Part shown: positions 42,781 through 51,436 of the stretch, one piece after another
Numbering within the stretch: position 1 is the first letter of the stretch
How the letters are laid out: the number at the start of each line of letters is the position of its first letter
Position numbers and translations under genes: made by a program
The notes under the pieces: model-generated
What the model was told of the DNA's origin: nothing
What the model saw: the letters and a program-made list of their open reading frames with translations, nothing else
Databases searched by the model: none
NCBI GenBank assembly: GCA_026707405.1
Contig: JAPOWW010000003.1
Span: 62,001-126,000, forward strand
Direction of reading: 5' to 3'
DNA from: Chloroflexota bacterium
GTDB taxonomy: Bacteria > Chloroflexota > UBA11872 > VXNJ01
DNA length: 64,000 nucleotides

Positions 42781-44112
42781 ATGAACGGCGAAAAATCCAA
42801 ATCGGTCGCGATTATCGGCGCTGGCATCACCGGTCTCACCGCCGCCTACGAGCTGGCCAAGCGGGGGGTCCGGGTCGAGGTTTTCGAGGCTCACCACGCG
42901 GTCGGCGGCGAGTTGGCGGTTCTTGAAATCGGCGGAACGCTTGTCGAGCGGTACTATCACCACCTGTTCCGCGGCGATCATCACATGATTGACCTGATGC
43001 GCGAGCTTGGCATCGACTCCAGCCTCGAATGGAACACGCCCCAAATGGCCTTCTTCTCCCAAGGGGCGCTCTATCCGTTCACGACGCCGCTCGATCTCTT
43101 GCGATTCAAGCCGCTGCCGTTCTGGTCGAGAATCCAAATGGGTCTCGCAACCATGCGACTCCGCCGTATCCAGGACTACCGCCATCTGGAAGACGTCCCC
43201 GCCGGCGAGTACCTGCCGCCGATGGTCGGCAGGGAAGCTTTCGAGACTCTTTGGAAACCGCTGCTCATGGCGAAATTCGGCGACTCGTGGCCGGAGATTT
43301 CAATGGCCTGGTTTTGGGGGCGCGTCCACGTAAGGTTCAAGTCCAGGACCACCACCGGTCTGCGCGAGTTGCTCGGCTATGTGAACGGGAGCTTCCGCAC
43401 GATTACCCGCGCGCTTGAGTCACGCGCCAAGGAACTCGGCGTGGTCTTTCACCTCAAAACGCCGGTTTCGTCGATTGACGTTGAAAACAACCGGGCCACC
43501 GGGCTGACCGCCGACGGCCAAAAGCGCAGGTTTGACTTCGTGCTCGCCACCGTCGGTCTGCCGCTACTGCGGCGTTTCTTGGGAGATGTAAGCCTCTCGC
43601 GCGACCTGGGCGCCGTCGAGTATCGGGGGGCGCTGGTCATGCTGATGCGCCTTCGCAAGCGGGTCTCGCGGTTCTACTGGACGAATATCGGCGAAGAGGA
43701 GATCCCGTTCGCGGGCCTCATCGAGCACACCAACTTCATCGATCCCGAGGTTTACGGCGGCGCGCACCTCCTTTACGTAAGCAACTACCTGCGGGCGTCC
43801 GGACGGTTGTTCAATCTCTCCGACTCCCAGCTTTTCGACGAGTACGCGCCGCATATAGAGCGGGTCTTTCCCGATTTCAGCCGGGACTTGGTCGAGGAGT
43901 TCTGGGTCTCCAAAGACCCCGTCGCGCAGCCCGTCATCAAGACCGGTTACCAGCGCCGCATCCCGGAATTTCGGTCCCCTATAAGCGGGCTTTACATCTG
44001 CAACACGTCGCAGATCTACCCGGAAGACCGAGGAACCAACTACAACGTCCGCATCGCCCGCCAGGCCGTGGAGCTTCTCGTCGAAGAGGCCGGCCTGCCG
44101 GACGCGACCTGA
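42781..44112 (+). CDS. FAD-dependent oxidoreductase (protoporphyrinogen-oxidase-like)
   Basis: 443 residues. The N-terminal Rossmann motif is IIGAGITGLTAAYELAKRG, followed by VFEAHHAVGGELAV. The C-terminal part closes with GLYICNTSQIYPEDRGTNYN, a FAD-domain motif found in the HemG-like/amine oxidase group. Members near polysaccharide genes are thought to act on lipid-linked sugars or polyprenols. The substrate is not clear. It is 83 bases after the LPG-synthase-like gene and closes the same-strand cluster. Confidence 0.82.
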   Translation: MNGEKSKSVAIIGAGITGLTAAYELAKRGVRVEVFEAHHAVGGELAVLEIGGTLVERYYHHLFRGDHHMIDLMRELGIDSSLEWNTPQMAFFSQGALYPFTTPLDLLRFKPLPFWSRIQMGLATMRLRRIQDYRHLEDVPAGEYLPPMVGREAFETLWKPLLMAKFGDSWPEISMAWFWGRVHVRFKSRTTTGLRELLGYVNGSFRTITRALESRAKELGVVFHLKTPVSSIDVENNRATGLTADGQKRRFDFVLATVGLPLLRRFLGDVSLSRDLGAVEYRGALVMLMRLRKRVSRFYWTNIGEEEIPFAGLIEHTNFIDPEVYGGAHLLYVSNYLRASGRLFNLSDSQLFDEYAPHIERVFPDFSRDLVEEFWVSKDPVAQPVIKTGYQRRIPEFRSPISGLYICNTSQIYPEDRGTNYNVRIARQAVELLVEEAGLPDAT

Positions 44113-44127
44113 GCAGACGCGGATAGA

Positions 44128-44850
44128 TCAGGCGAGCAGCAGCCTGCGTTCGGGGGTTATGCCCTCCTTCGCAAGCTGCGGGACCTTCTCGGAGATGTCC
44201 ACGCGGGCGCACCAGTCGAGATCGCTCTCGTAGCCGACGTTCAATAGCCGGCGTCCGCTTTCGGACTGGCGAAGCAGCGCGGGAATATCGTCGAAATGCC
44301 CCGCCAGGGCAATGGCCATCACGGCGGAATCAGCGGCCTCCCCGCCCGCGTCTACCAGTTCCCTGGCAATCAGTCCCGCGCAGACCGCGTCGTCAAGCGC
44401 TATCAGGCCCCCTTGTCCCGCGCACACGATCTTGACGCTTTCCCCTGCCAGCTCCCCTGCCAGCCGCGCGACCGCCGCCACGTTGTTGAAACTTGCCATG
44501 AGCACGTGGCTGGCGTTCGAGCAGTGGGCCACGGCGCGAGTCCCGTTCGAGGTTCCGAACACCACTTCAGCCCCGCGCAGGTCTCGCTTCGCCCATTCCG
44601 CTGGCGAGTTGCCCAGGTCGAACCCGGCTGGAGCCAGTCCGCCCGCCTCCCCTCCCAGCAGCGCCCCCGGATTGGAGCCGTCTCGAAAACGGCGCGCGTG
44701 CTCGGCACTGGCGGCTAGATGGACGACCGGATCGCCCGCTTCGGCCATCGCCGTCAGGGTCGCGCCCGCTCGTATGGCGTCGATTACGATGCAAACGTCA
44801 TCGGGCTGGTACGTCAGCCCCTGGGGCAAAAAGGCGGCGTAGATTCTCAA
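44128..44850 (-). CDS. comB: 2-phosphosulfolactate phosphatase family protein
   Basis: 240 residues, full length for ComB. The family core is visible: VCIVIDAIRAGATLTAMAEA near the N-terminus, LLGGEAGGLAPAGFDLGNSP, and VFGTSNGTRAVAHC. ComB takes phosphate off 2-phosphosulfolactate in coenzyme M synthesis in methanogens; in most bacteria its role is unclear, as no other coenzyme M genes are present here. It is convergent with the oxidoreductase gene. Confidence 0.9.
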   Translation of the reverse strand: MRIYAAFLPQGLTYQPDDVCIVIDAIRAGATLTAMAEAGDPVVHLAASAEHARRFRDGSNPGALLGGEAGGLAPAGFDLGNSPAEWAKRDLRGAEVVFGTSNGTRAVAHCSNASHVLMASFNNVAAVARLAGELAGESVKIVCAGQGGLIALDDAVCAGLIARELVDAGGEAADSAVMAIALAGHFDDIPALLRQSESGRRLLNVGYESDLDWCARVDISEKVPQLAKEGITPERRLLLA

Positions 44851-44992
44851 TTCAACCCCTGCGACAAGCCTCGCCTCGGGCAGCCGAGATGCGCGCGAAC
44901 AACAGGCATCGCCAACATCCGCGAGCCTCCTTTGAACGTATCATTAGGGAGAAGCCGCCCTTCACCAGTATCGAGATTCCAACCCGCAGATA

Positions 44993-45268
44993 ATGCCTGA
45001 ATCAACGCTTACAGACGAGGCGTACGAGGTCCTGCTGCCCAAGGGAGACTGGTACATCATCCCGCCCGTTGAGGGCGACTGGACCGTTGATGCCACGCCC
45101 GACGGTCGGGGGGGTCAACATATGCAGATGAAGTACGACGCCGGTTATTCCGCTTCGGTGTACATGCGCGCCGACGGCGCCCTGCGAGTCCGCCTCTATA
45201 AAGACCGGCTGCCGCACCCAATGGAACTGGACAGGACCAATCTCCATGTATGGTTCAGGGATGTCTAA
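44993..45268 (+). CDS. small conserved-looking soluble protein, unknown
   Basis: 91 residues with alternating hydrophobic strands (YIIPPVEGDWTVDATPDGRG, YSASVYMRADGALRVRLY), probably a small beta fold. No membrane segment or known motif. It precedes a metalloprotease-like gene by about 110 bases on the same strand. I cannot assign a role. Confidence 0.55.
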   Translation: MPESTLTDEAYEVLLPKGDWYIIPPVEGDWTVDATPDGRGGQHMQMKYDAGYSASVYMRADGALRVRLYKDRLPHPMELDRTNLHVWFRDV

Positions 45269-45376
45269 GCTCCTCTCCTCCTTGCGGTCGCCTGGGTTCC
45301 CAACGCCGTGCGACTGCGCCGGCTTTGGCGGAACTGCCGGAAGGCGGGTCGTCGGCCGGCTCCGCCCCCGCGCTTG

Positions 45377-46519
45377 ATGATCCGTTCACCTCGATTCTGG
45401 CTGTTCATGGGATTTGCCGTCGCCGCCGCCGGGTCGGGCGCTTCGTGGCTTAGTCAGAGAATCAAACCCGGGCTCGTAGACTGGAATATCGCCCGGAGCG
45501 TGGCCATGCGGTTCACGTCGCGGCCCGGCGATCCGGACCTCCTCCCGGCAACCGGCGCTGACTACACCGGGATGGTCGAGTCGAGCCGCCAGGCCGTCAG
45601 CGAGTACCTGGGCCGCAGCGCGGGAAGCGAGACCGCCGGTGTCGAAGTCCTGGACCGCAGGTCGTGGATAGAGGTCAATCTCGCCAACTTTCAAGACCTG
45701 CTGGAACCCTTCGAAGACTCGTACCGTCGGATGAACGCCTCCAACGCTACCGCCGCCCGGCTGTTGTCCGGGCTCACGCGGCTGGCCGTAAGCGCGCAGC
45801 TCGGAACGATGATCGGGTATCTGTCGCGAAAGGTGCTCGGTCAATACGACATCCCCCTGTTCAAGCCGGGTATGGCCAGCATCTATCTGGTCGACGTGAA
45901 CATCGACGCGCTCGCCGCAAAGATCGGGATGAATAGTTCCCACCTGCGGCGGTGGGTAGCTCTGCATGAGACCACGCACGCCGTCGAGTTCGAGTCGATC
46001 CCCTGGCTGCGCGAACACATGGCTGGACTGCTTCAGGAATACCTGGCTGAGGCCGGAGACACGATCATGAACCCCACGCGAATCCGCGAGCGGCTCAGCT
46101 CGGCCGGCTCGGACGGGGTGCGGGGACTCCGCCTCAGCGGCCTCTTGCGAATGATGCTGACGGACAGGCAGGTCGAAATCGTGTCGCGCATACAGGCGCT
46201 CATGTCGGTGGTCGAGGGCTACAGCAACCACGCAATGCACGGAACGGGCGAATACCTGATACCCGACTACAAAACGCTGGCCCACCGAATGAAGCTTCGC
46301 GAGAAGTCGCGAGGGGTCGGATTTCGCGTGATTTCACGGATGCTGGGTCTCGACCTGAAGCTTGAGCAATACGTAATAGGCGAGAACTTCGTCGACTACG
46401 TCGTGGAGGAACGGGGCATCGAGTTCGTCAACCGGGTCTGGGAGTCCCCCGAAACGCTTCCGTCCCTGGAGGAAGTGCGAGCGCCCGAGCGCTGGATTCG
46501 GCGCATAGAGTCCGAATAG
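45377..46519 (+). CDS. zincin-like metallopeptidase (DUF2342)
   Basis: 380 residues from ATG at 45377 (an upstream in-frame start at 45308 adds only Arg-rich sequence). An N-terminal hydrophobic helix (FWLFMGFAVAAAGSGASWL) suggests a membrane anchor. The metal motif HETTHAVEF lies near residue 200. A conserved ISVVEGYSNHAMH-like stretch (LMSVVEGYSNHAMHGTGEYL) follows, as in the DUF2342/F420-associated family. These proteins are predicted zinc-dependent peptidases of unknown substrate. Confidence 0.86.
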   Translation: MIRSPRFWLFMGFAVAAAGSGASWLSQRIKPGLVDWNIARSVAMRFTSRPGDPDLLPATGADYTGMVESSRQAVSEYLGRSAGSETAGVEVLDRRSWIEVNLANFQDLLEPFEDSYRRMNASNATAARLLSGLTRLAVSAQLGTMIGYLSRKVLGQYDIPLFKPGMASIYLVDVNIDALAAKIGMNSSHLRRWVALHETTHAVEFESIPWLREHMAGLLQEYLAEAGDTIMNPTRIRERLSSAGSDGVRGLRLSGLLRMMLTDRQVEIVSRIQALMSVVEGYSNHAMHGTGEYLIPDYKTLAHRMKLREKSRGVGFRVISRMLGLDLKLEQYVIGENFVDYVVEERGIEFVNRVWESPETLPSLEEVRAPERWIRRIESE

Positions 46520-46555
46520 ACCCTGCCTGCACCGCGCAAGGCTCGACCGGCGCGG

Positions 46556-47077
46556 CTACTCCGAACCGAAGTGAATTACGGTGTGAACGTCGTACTCTTG
46601 CAGCTTGGCCCGCCCCTGCAAGAAGTCCAGCTCGATGAGAAACGCCAGTCCTACTACTTCGCCGCCCAGGTCTTCCACCAGCTCGGCGGTCGCCGCGGCG
46701 GTGCCGCCGGTGGCCAGTAGATCGTCAACTATCAAGACCCTGTCTCCGCTCTCTACGGCGTCGATGTGAATCTCGACCTCGTCCGAGCCGTATTCGAGTT
46801 CGTATTCGAGTGACGCCGTCTCGGCGGGCAGCTTGCCGGGCTTGCGCACGGGCGCGAACCCGCAGCCGAGCGCCTGCGCCATGGGAGTGGCGAATATGAA
46901 TCCGCGCGCCTCGACCGCCACGATAACGTCGGGAGGATTGGACTTGTACGGCTCTACCAAGCGCTCTATCGCAGCCCCAAACGCGCCCCAGTCCCTTAGC
47001 AGCGGCGTGATGTCCTTGAAAAGTATTCCAGGTATCGGAAAGTCGGGAACGTCCCTTATGTACGACGTTAGGTCCAT
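46556..47077 (-). CDS. apt: adenine phosphoribosyltransferase
   Basis: 173 residues, the normal Apt length. The N-terminus has IRDVPDFPIPGILFKDITPL, the adenine site includes VEARGFIFATP, and the PRPP-binding loop is VLIVDDLLATGGTAAATAEL. It makes AMP from adenine and PRPP in purine salvage. It is the last gene of a minus-strand run that begins with the TldD pair; the gap to the latter is 43 bases. Confidence 0.97.
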   Translation of the reverse strand: MDLTSYIRDVPDFPIPGILFKDITPLLRDWGAFGAAIERLVEPYKSNPPDVIVAVEARGFIFATPMAQALGCGFAPVRKPGKLPAETASLEYELEYGSDEVEIHIDAVESGDRVLIVDDLLATGGTAAATAELVEDLGGEVVGLAFLIELDFLQGRAKLQEYDVHTVIHFGSE

Positions 47078-47120
47078 CCATCACTCCATCGCGGCGCTAC
47101 CCGCCTGGTTCCGGCCGGCG

Positions 47121-48467
47121 TCAGGACTGCGAGCCGCCCGTGAACTGAAACTCCCTTATCAGCATCGCCGGAGCGCGGACGCGCAGATAGTCGCCGGTTA
47201 GCTTCGTATCTCTGGTCAGCGCCTCGACCGCGCTAAAGGCGTCCAGCACGCTCTGGGTAAAGCGCAGGTTCCTTAGCGGTTTCGTCACTTTGCCGTTTTC
47301 AATCATAAAGGTGCCGTGGCGGGTCATGCCCGTCAGCACCACCCGCATCGGCTCAAGCAGGTTGGTGTAGTGAAACGTCGTGACCCAGACGCCCCGTTCG
47401 ACGCCCGCCACCAGATCATCGACCGAAGCGGCCTCGCCTGGCGCCATGAAGAGGTTCGCCGCGACCGGACCGTACGGATTTGGAGCCGTCCACGCGTGCC
47501 CCGTATTCTCCGCGCCGTATTTCGAGGCCGTCTGATGATCGTAAACAACAGCCTTCAGCACTCCGTTCTCGATGAAATCGACCCGCTCGCGGGCTACCCC
47601 CTCTCCATCGAACGGACTAGCAATCCCTGTGGGATCAACGCCGTCGTCCCATATTGAAATGTTCTCACCCATCACGGCCTTGCCCATCGACGCGGACGTA
47701 AAGCTCCGCCCCTCCTCGTGAAATAGGCCGTTGAACGACTCGAACGCCAGGAACTCGACCATCTGGGCTACCGCCGCCTCCTCCAGGACAACCTCATACG
47801 TTCCCGGCTCGATGTCCTCCGGCGACACTCCGCGTTCGGCTTTGTCGGCCGCCGCTTCACCGATCGACTCCATGTCGATCTCGGTCACGTCGCTGGAGAG
47901 CGCCATGGCGGTGCCCGAAGCGTCGTCGTTCATCAGCACGGCGTTGGCGTTGGCGGTCGTTCCTTGGTGGTACTGCTCGATGCCCGCCGTGCTGGCGACC
48001 GCGACGGATCGCACTCCCGTGCTGAACGCGCCGAAGGCTGTAAGCCCTCTGGCCTGGGCTGCGTTGACGACCTTGGCGGCCCCGTCCGCGCGGTCTTCTG
48101 GCGAGAACTCCAGGGTGCTCTGACACAGCCCCCCGGCGGTTCTGCGTTCTCCGCCGGAAGGCAGTCCGGCGAAGTCGGGGTTCTCGGGCTGCAGGCGCGC
48201 GATGCTCGCCGCCCTTTCCGCGAGCCCGCGCAGCGAGTCCGAGTCCACCTGATTGCCGTCTGCCACCCCCACTCTCTTGCCCAGCGCCAGCCGCAGGTTC
48301 ACGTGTACCGAGTCTTCCGAGACGTTCTGGTGGATGCCGTTATTGGCGAACCGGGTCAGGCCCGTATCCGCTGACGATACGACCACCTCGGCTTCGTCGG
48401 CTTCACCCGCGAAATCGAGCGCCCGCCGGGCGATCTGGTGAGCGTCCGTTTCGGACAGGACCGTCAC
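47121..48467 (-). CDS. TldE/PmbA-like protein
   Basis: 448 residues. It has the PmbA/TldE fold of the TldD family but lacks the HExxxH metal site, as TldE subunits do. Visible features include VGVADGNQVDSDSLRGLAER, FSTGVRSVAVASTAGI and NLLEPMRVVLTGMTRHGTF. TldE forms a complex with TldD that degrades unfolded peptides and, in some bacteria, helps mature modified peptides. It overlaps the tldD gene by four bases and is 43 bases from apt. Confidence 0.9.
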   Translation of the reverse strand: MTVLSETDAHQIARRALDFAGEADEAEVVVSSADTGLTRFANNGIHQNVSEDSVHVNLRLALGKRVGVADGNQVDSDSLRGLAERAASIARLQPENPDFAGLPSGGERRTAGGLCQSTLEFSPEDRADGAAKVVNAAQARGLTAFGAFSTGVRSVAVASTAGIEQYHQGTTANANAVLMNDDASGTAMALSSDVTEIDMESIGEAAADKAERGVSPEDIEPGTYEVVLEEAAVAQMVEFLAFESFNGLFHEEGRSFTSASMGKAVMGENISIWDDGVDPTGIASPFDGEGVARERVDFIENGVLKAVVYDHQTASKYGAENTGHAWTAPNPYGPVAANLFMAPGEAASVDDLVAGVERGVWVTTFHYTNLLEPMRVVLTGMTRHGTFMIENGKVTKPLRNLRFTQSVLDAFSAVEALTRDTKLTGDYLRVRAPAMLIREFQFTGGSQS

Positions 48468-49900
48468 CCTCTTACGCCCACCCGCACGTCTCTAAACCTC
48501 GCCGCCGCCGCGCCGTGCCCCACGTGCATCCCTTGCACGGGTTCGCCCTTACCGCAGTTGGGTGTGCCCCACATCCGCCAGTTGTTGGCGACGGCGTCAC
48601 AGCTTTGCCAGAACTGCGGAGTGATGCCGGTATAAGTGGGATTCTTGTACATGTTCGTCAGGCGTCCGCCCTCTATCTGCCAGGCGATCTCGGTGCCGAA
48701 CTGGAAGTTGAGCCGTAGGTCGTCGATGCTCCAGCTCTTGTTCAACTCCATGTAGATGCCGTCGTCGGTCGAGGCGATCAGGTCCTCTGACGACGTTTCG
48801 CCCGGCATCAGGTTGATGTTCGTCATGCGAATCAGCGGAATGTGGTTCCACGACTCCGCCCGCATCGCCCCGGAGCTGCGTTGGTCCAACTCGGACGCCG
48901 TCTCCCGCGAGGTCAGATAGCCGACGAAGATACCGTCCTTGACCAGATAGTTGCGCTGCGCCGGGACCCCTTCGTCGTCGTAGCCAAACGTTCCCGCGCC
49001 CAGAGGTGTCGTCGCGTCCGCGACTATGTTGACCGCGTCGCTGCCGTAGCGGAACGCGCCCAGCATGTCCGGCGTGAGAAAGCTCGTGCCCGCGAAGCTC
49101 GCCTCATATCCCAGTGCCCGGTCGAGCTCCGTCGGATGTCCGCACGACTCGTGAACCTGCAAAGCCACCTGCGTGGCGTCGAGGATTACGGTGGTCGTCG
49201 TCGCCGGGCACTCGGCGGCGCTCAGCAAAGCCGCTGATTCGGAAGCAATTCTCGGCGCGTTCGACTCCAGCTCCAGCTTTTCGATCTCCTCGTAGCCGCC
49301 GGTTACGACCTGGCGGCCGAAAGAGTTAGGAAAGCTCCGCTTCTGGATATCGTCGTCGGAGGTGGCGGTCGACTCCATTCCGGCGCCCGACTCGACGATG
49401 GTCTGGGTCACGTAGGACCCTTCCGTGGAGCCAAAAGCCTTCTCTGTCTTGTAAATCTCCATCGCGCACTCGGCGACCTTCACTCCCTTTTCACGGCGGA
49501 GCAGATCATTGACGCGGAGCAGCAGACCCAGCTTGTCTTCCGTGGAAACGTCGAATGGGTCCGTCTCATACGGGGTTGTGTACTCACCGACGGATGGGTC
49601 CTGGGCTGCGAGCACCACCGGCTTCTCCTGTACGCGGGCGCTCGCTCTGGCGATTCTCAGTGCTCGGCCTGCGACTTCATCCGCGCTCTCGGTATTCACC
49701 CTTGATGCCGACGCGAACCCCCAGCTTCCGTTTACCAGCGCGCGTACGCCGAGACCGTAGTCGCTTGACAGGTTCACGGCCGCCACCTGACCGTCCTTGA
49801 CCATCAGGAATTCACTGGTCTTCTGCACTATCCGGGCGTCCGCGTAGGCGGCGCCCCCCGCCGACGCCGTATCTAGCGCCCGCTCAATAACGGCTTTCAC
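48464..49900 (-). CDS. tldD: TldD-like metallopeptidase
   Basis: 478 residues. The HExxxH metal motif is present in LQVHESCGHPTELDRALGYE (near residue 250), as in TldD. The rest fits the TldD lobes: ALVNGSWGFASASRVNTES, and the C-terminal GTEIAWQIEGGRLTNMYKNP. It is the active subunit of the TldD/E protease and sits four bases upstream of its partner. These complexes cleave small peptides, including modified antibiotics such as microcin B17; no peptide gene lies next to it here. The C-terminal part overlaps a shorter-frame shadow, which I ignore. Confidence 0.93.
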   Translation of the reverse strand: MKAVIERALDTASAGGAAYADARIVQKTSEFLMVKDGQVAAVNLSSDYGLGVRALVNGSWGFASASRVNTESADEVAGRALRIARASARVQEKPVVLAAQDPSVGEYTTPYETDPFDVSTEDKLGLLLRVNDLLRREKGVKVAECAMEIYKTEKAFGSTEGSYVTQTIVESGAGMESTATSDDDIQKRSFPNSFGRQVVTGGYEEIEKLELESNAPRIASESAALLSAAECPATTTTVILDATQVALQVHESCGHPTELDRALGYEASFAGTSFLTPDMLGAFRYGSDAVNIVADATTPLGAGTFGYDDEGVPAQRNYLVKDGIFVGYLTSRETASELDQRSSGAMRAESWNHIPLIRMTNINLMPGETSSEDLIASTDDGIYMELNKSWSIDDLRLNFQFGTEIAWQIEGGRLTNMYKNPTYTGITPQFWQSCDAVANNWRMWGTPNCGKGEPVQGMHVGHGAAAARFRDVRVGVRG

Positions 49901-50030
49901 AAAATCGATGCTCCTTGGGAGGGACCGGCACTCGCTTCACCCCGGAAACCGGCATCAGTCCACCGTTCAATCTGGTTGGCATTATGCGGATTCCCATCCC
50001 TAAAGTCGATGACTACGCGGCGCTCCACTC

Positions 50031-50729
50031 TTACACGCTCAGCCGGGTCGGCCCATCGTCATCGAGGCGCAAGCCCGCCAGCGCCGACGCGATGGCGCTC
50101 CAGTCCTGTTGCTGACGCGAAAACGGCCGCCTGGCCATGGCGCGCCCTCCAGGGTGATACAGCGGCAGCAGCAGGCGGTCGGACCACTCGACCGCCCGGC
50201 CAACGTCGCGCGCGAGCGTCAGACGGTGGGCCTCGAGGCCGCCCAGCGCAGCCAGCGCCACGACGCCCAGCGACACGACCAGCTTCGGATCGACCAGGCG
50301 CACGGTCTGTCTGAGCCACGCCGAGCAGTTGCGGATCTCTGAGGCGGTCGGTCTGGAGTTTGTGCCGTTCGACGATCGCGGATTGCAGATGACGGCATTG
50401 GTAATGAACACCGCATTCCGGTCCAAACCGGCGCCTTCCAGCAACCGCTCGAAGTTCCGTCCCGCGAGATCGCCTTTGAACGGTACCCCTGTCACCTCTG
50501 CCCCGAGGCGTCCCGGCGCTTCTCCGACGAACATCACCTGCGCGGGTACGCGTCCATTCAGCGGGCCGAGCACGCGGCGGCGGCCTTTCATACGCGGGCA
50601 CCGGTCGCAGGCGGCGGCTTGGCCGAAAAGCTCTTCCGGGAGCTCCGGCGTCAGGGAAGCAGGCGCTCCGCGCGCAGGCGGCCCGGCCGCCGCGTTTGTC
50701 GAAACGATTCCGCATACGCCGTCTGGCAT
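50031..50729 (-). CDS. uracil-DNA glycosylase, family 4 (Fe-S)
   Basis: 232 residues from ATG at 50729, though this start overlaps the PIG-L gene by 79 bases and a later start is possible. The family pattern is complete: the first cysteine pair in AACDRCPRM, then MFVGEAPG (active-site motif), a third cysteine in AVICNPRSS, and a fourth in NCSAWLRQ, all used for the [4Fe-4S] cluster. LLPLYHPGG holds the second catalytic motif. It removes uracil from DNA at the start of base-excision repair. Confidence 0.92.
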   Translation of the reverse strand: MPDGVCGIVSTNAAAGPPARGAPASLTPELPEELFGQAAACDRCPRMKGRRRVLGPLNGRVPAQVMFVGEAPGRLGAEVTGVPFKGDLAGRNFERLLEGAGLDRNAVFITNAVICNPRSSNGTNSRPTASEIRNCSAWLRQTVRLVDPKLVVSLGVVALAALGGLEAHRLTLARDVGRAVEWSDRLLLPLYHPGGRAMARRPFSRQQQDWSAIASALAGLRLDDDGPTRLSV

Positions 50730-51352
50730 TGAAGCCCTCGATACCGTGCCGTCACCATGCACTCTTCCACCAGATCGCGCCGCCGGACCCGCTTCAAGTA
50801 GTCGAGGTATGCGCCGTGGCATTCGATGGCCGCCCGCTTGATGTCGATTGCCTGAGTGATGTCGACGTACTCTGTGGGGTCGAAGCCAACCCCCCAAGGC
50901 GTTTCCATCTCGAATATAGGTGCGGCGTCCTTGGTGTACCGACCACTTCCTTCGAGCTGGGGGACCGCCGCGTAAATCGAAGCCCTCAGGGTCAAAGCGT
51001 GCGTGCTTGAATGGTCGGGGCGATCACCCGCGGGGCTGTGCGTTATGAGCGCGTCGGGTTGAAACTCCCTGATAATCTCCACCAGCTTCATGGTGGTCAC
51101 GGGTTCGTCCTCGATCGCGAAGTCCGAATTGTCGAGCCAGTAAAGCCCCGCTCCGAGCGCTTTGGCGGCGTTCTTCGACTCGTCGCGTCTGGTCTCGGCA
51201 AGCTCATCGGGAGGGATGGAGTCGTGACTCAGGTTGCCGTTCGAGATGCACACTATCGCGACCGCGTCTCCCCGCCGGGTATGGCAGGCCAGCGTTCCTC
51301 CACATGCGAGCTCGATTTCCCCAGGCCGCGCTCCAATCGCGAGCACCCGCAT
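50651..51352 (-). CDS. PIG-L/LmbE-family deacetylase-like protein
   Basis: 233 residues from the ATG at 51352, chosen because GAGGAGG lies 8 bases before it. The fold is that of LmbE N-acetylglucosamine-type deacetylases: VLAIGARPGEIELACGGTLA, AETRRDESKNAAKALGA, ALITHSPAGDRPDHSSTHAL. The first metal motif normally reads AHPDDxE; here it is ARPGEIE, so the His and Asp that bind zinc are replaced, while the later PDHSSTH is kept. Activity may be lost or changed. It precedes the uracil-DNA glycosylase, whose start it overlaps. Confidence 0.83.
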   Translation of the reverse strand: MRVLAIGARPGEIELACGGTLACHTRRGDAVAIVCISNGNLSHDSIPPDELAETRRDESKNAAKALGAGLYWLDNSDFAIEDEPVTTMKLVEIIREFQPDALITHSPAGDRPDHSSTHALTLRASIYAAVPQLEGSGRYTKDAAPIFEMETPWGVGFDPTEYVDITQAIDIKRAAIECHGAYLDYLKRVRRRDLVEECMVTARYRGLQCQTAYAESFRQTRRPGRLRAERLLP

Positions 51353-51436
51353 CGAAACCGCCTCCTCTGCAACGCTGCAAGACTTCCACCTGGTCAACCA
51401 ACCCCACTAGGCTAGCCTTCTATAAGAGGAACTGCC

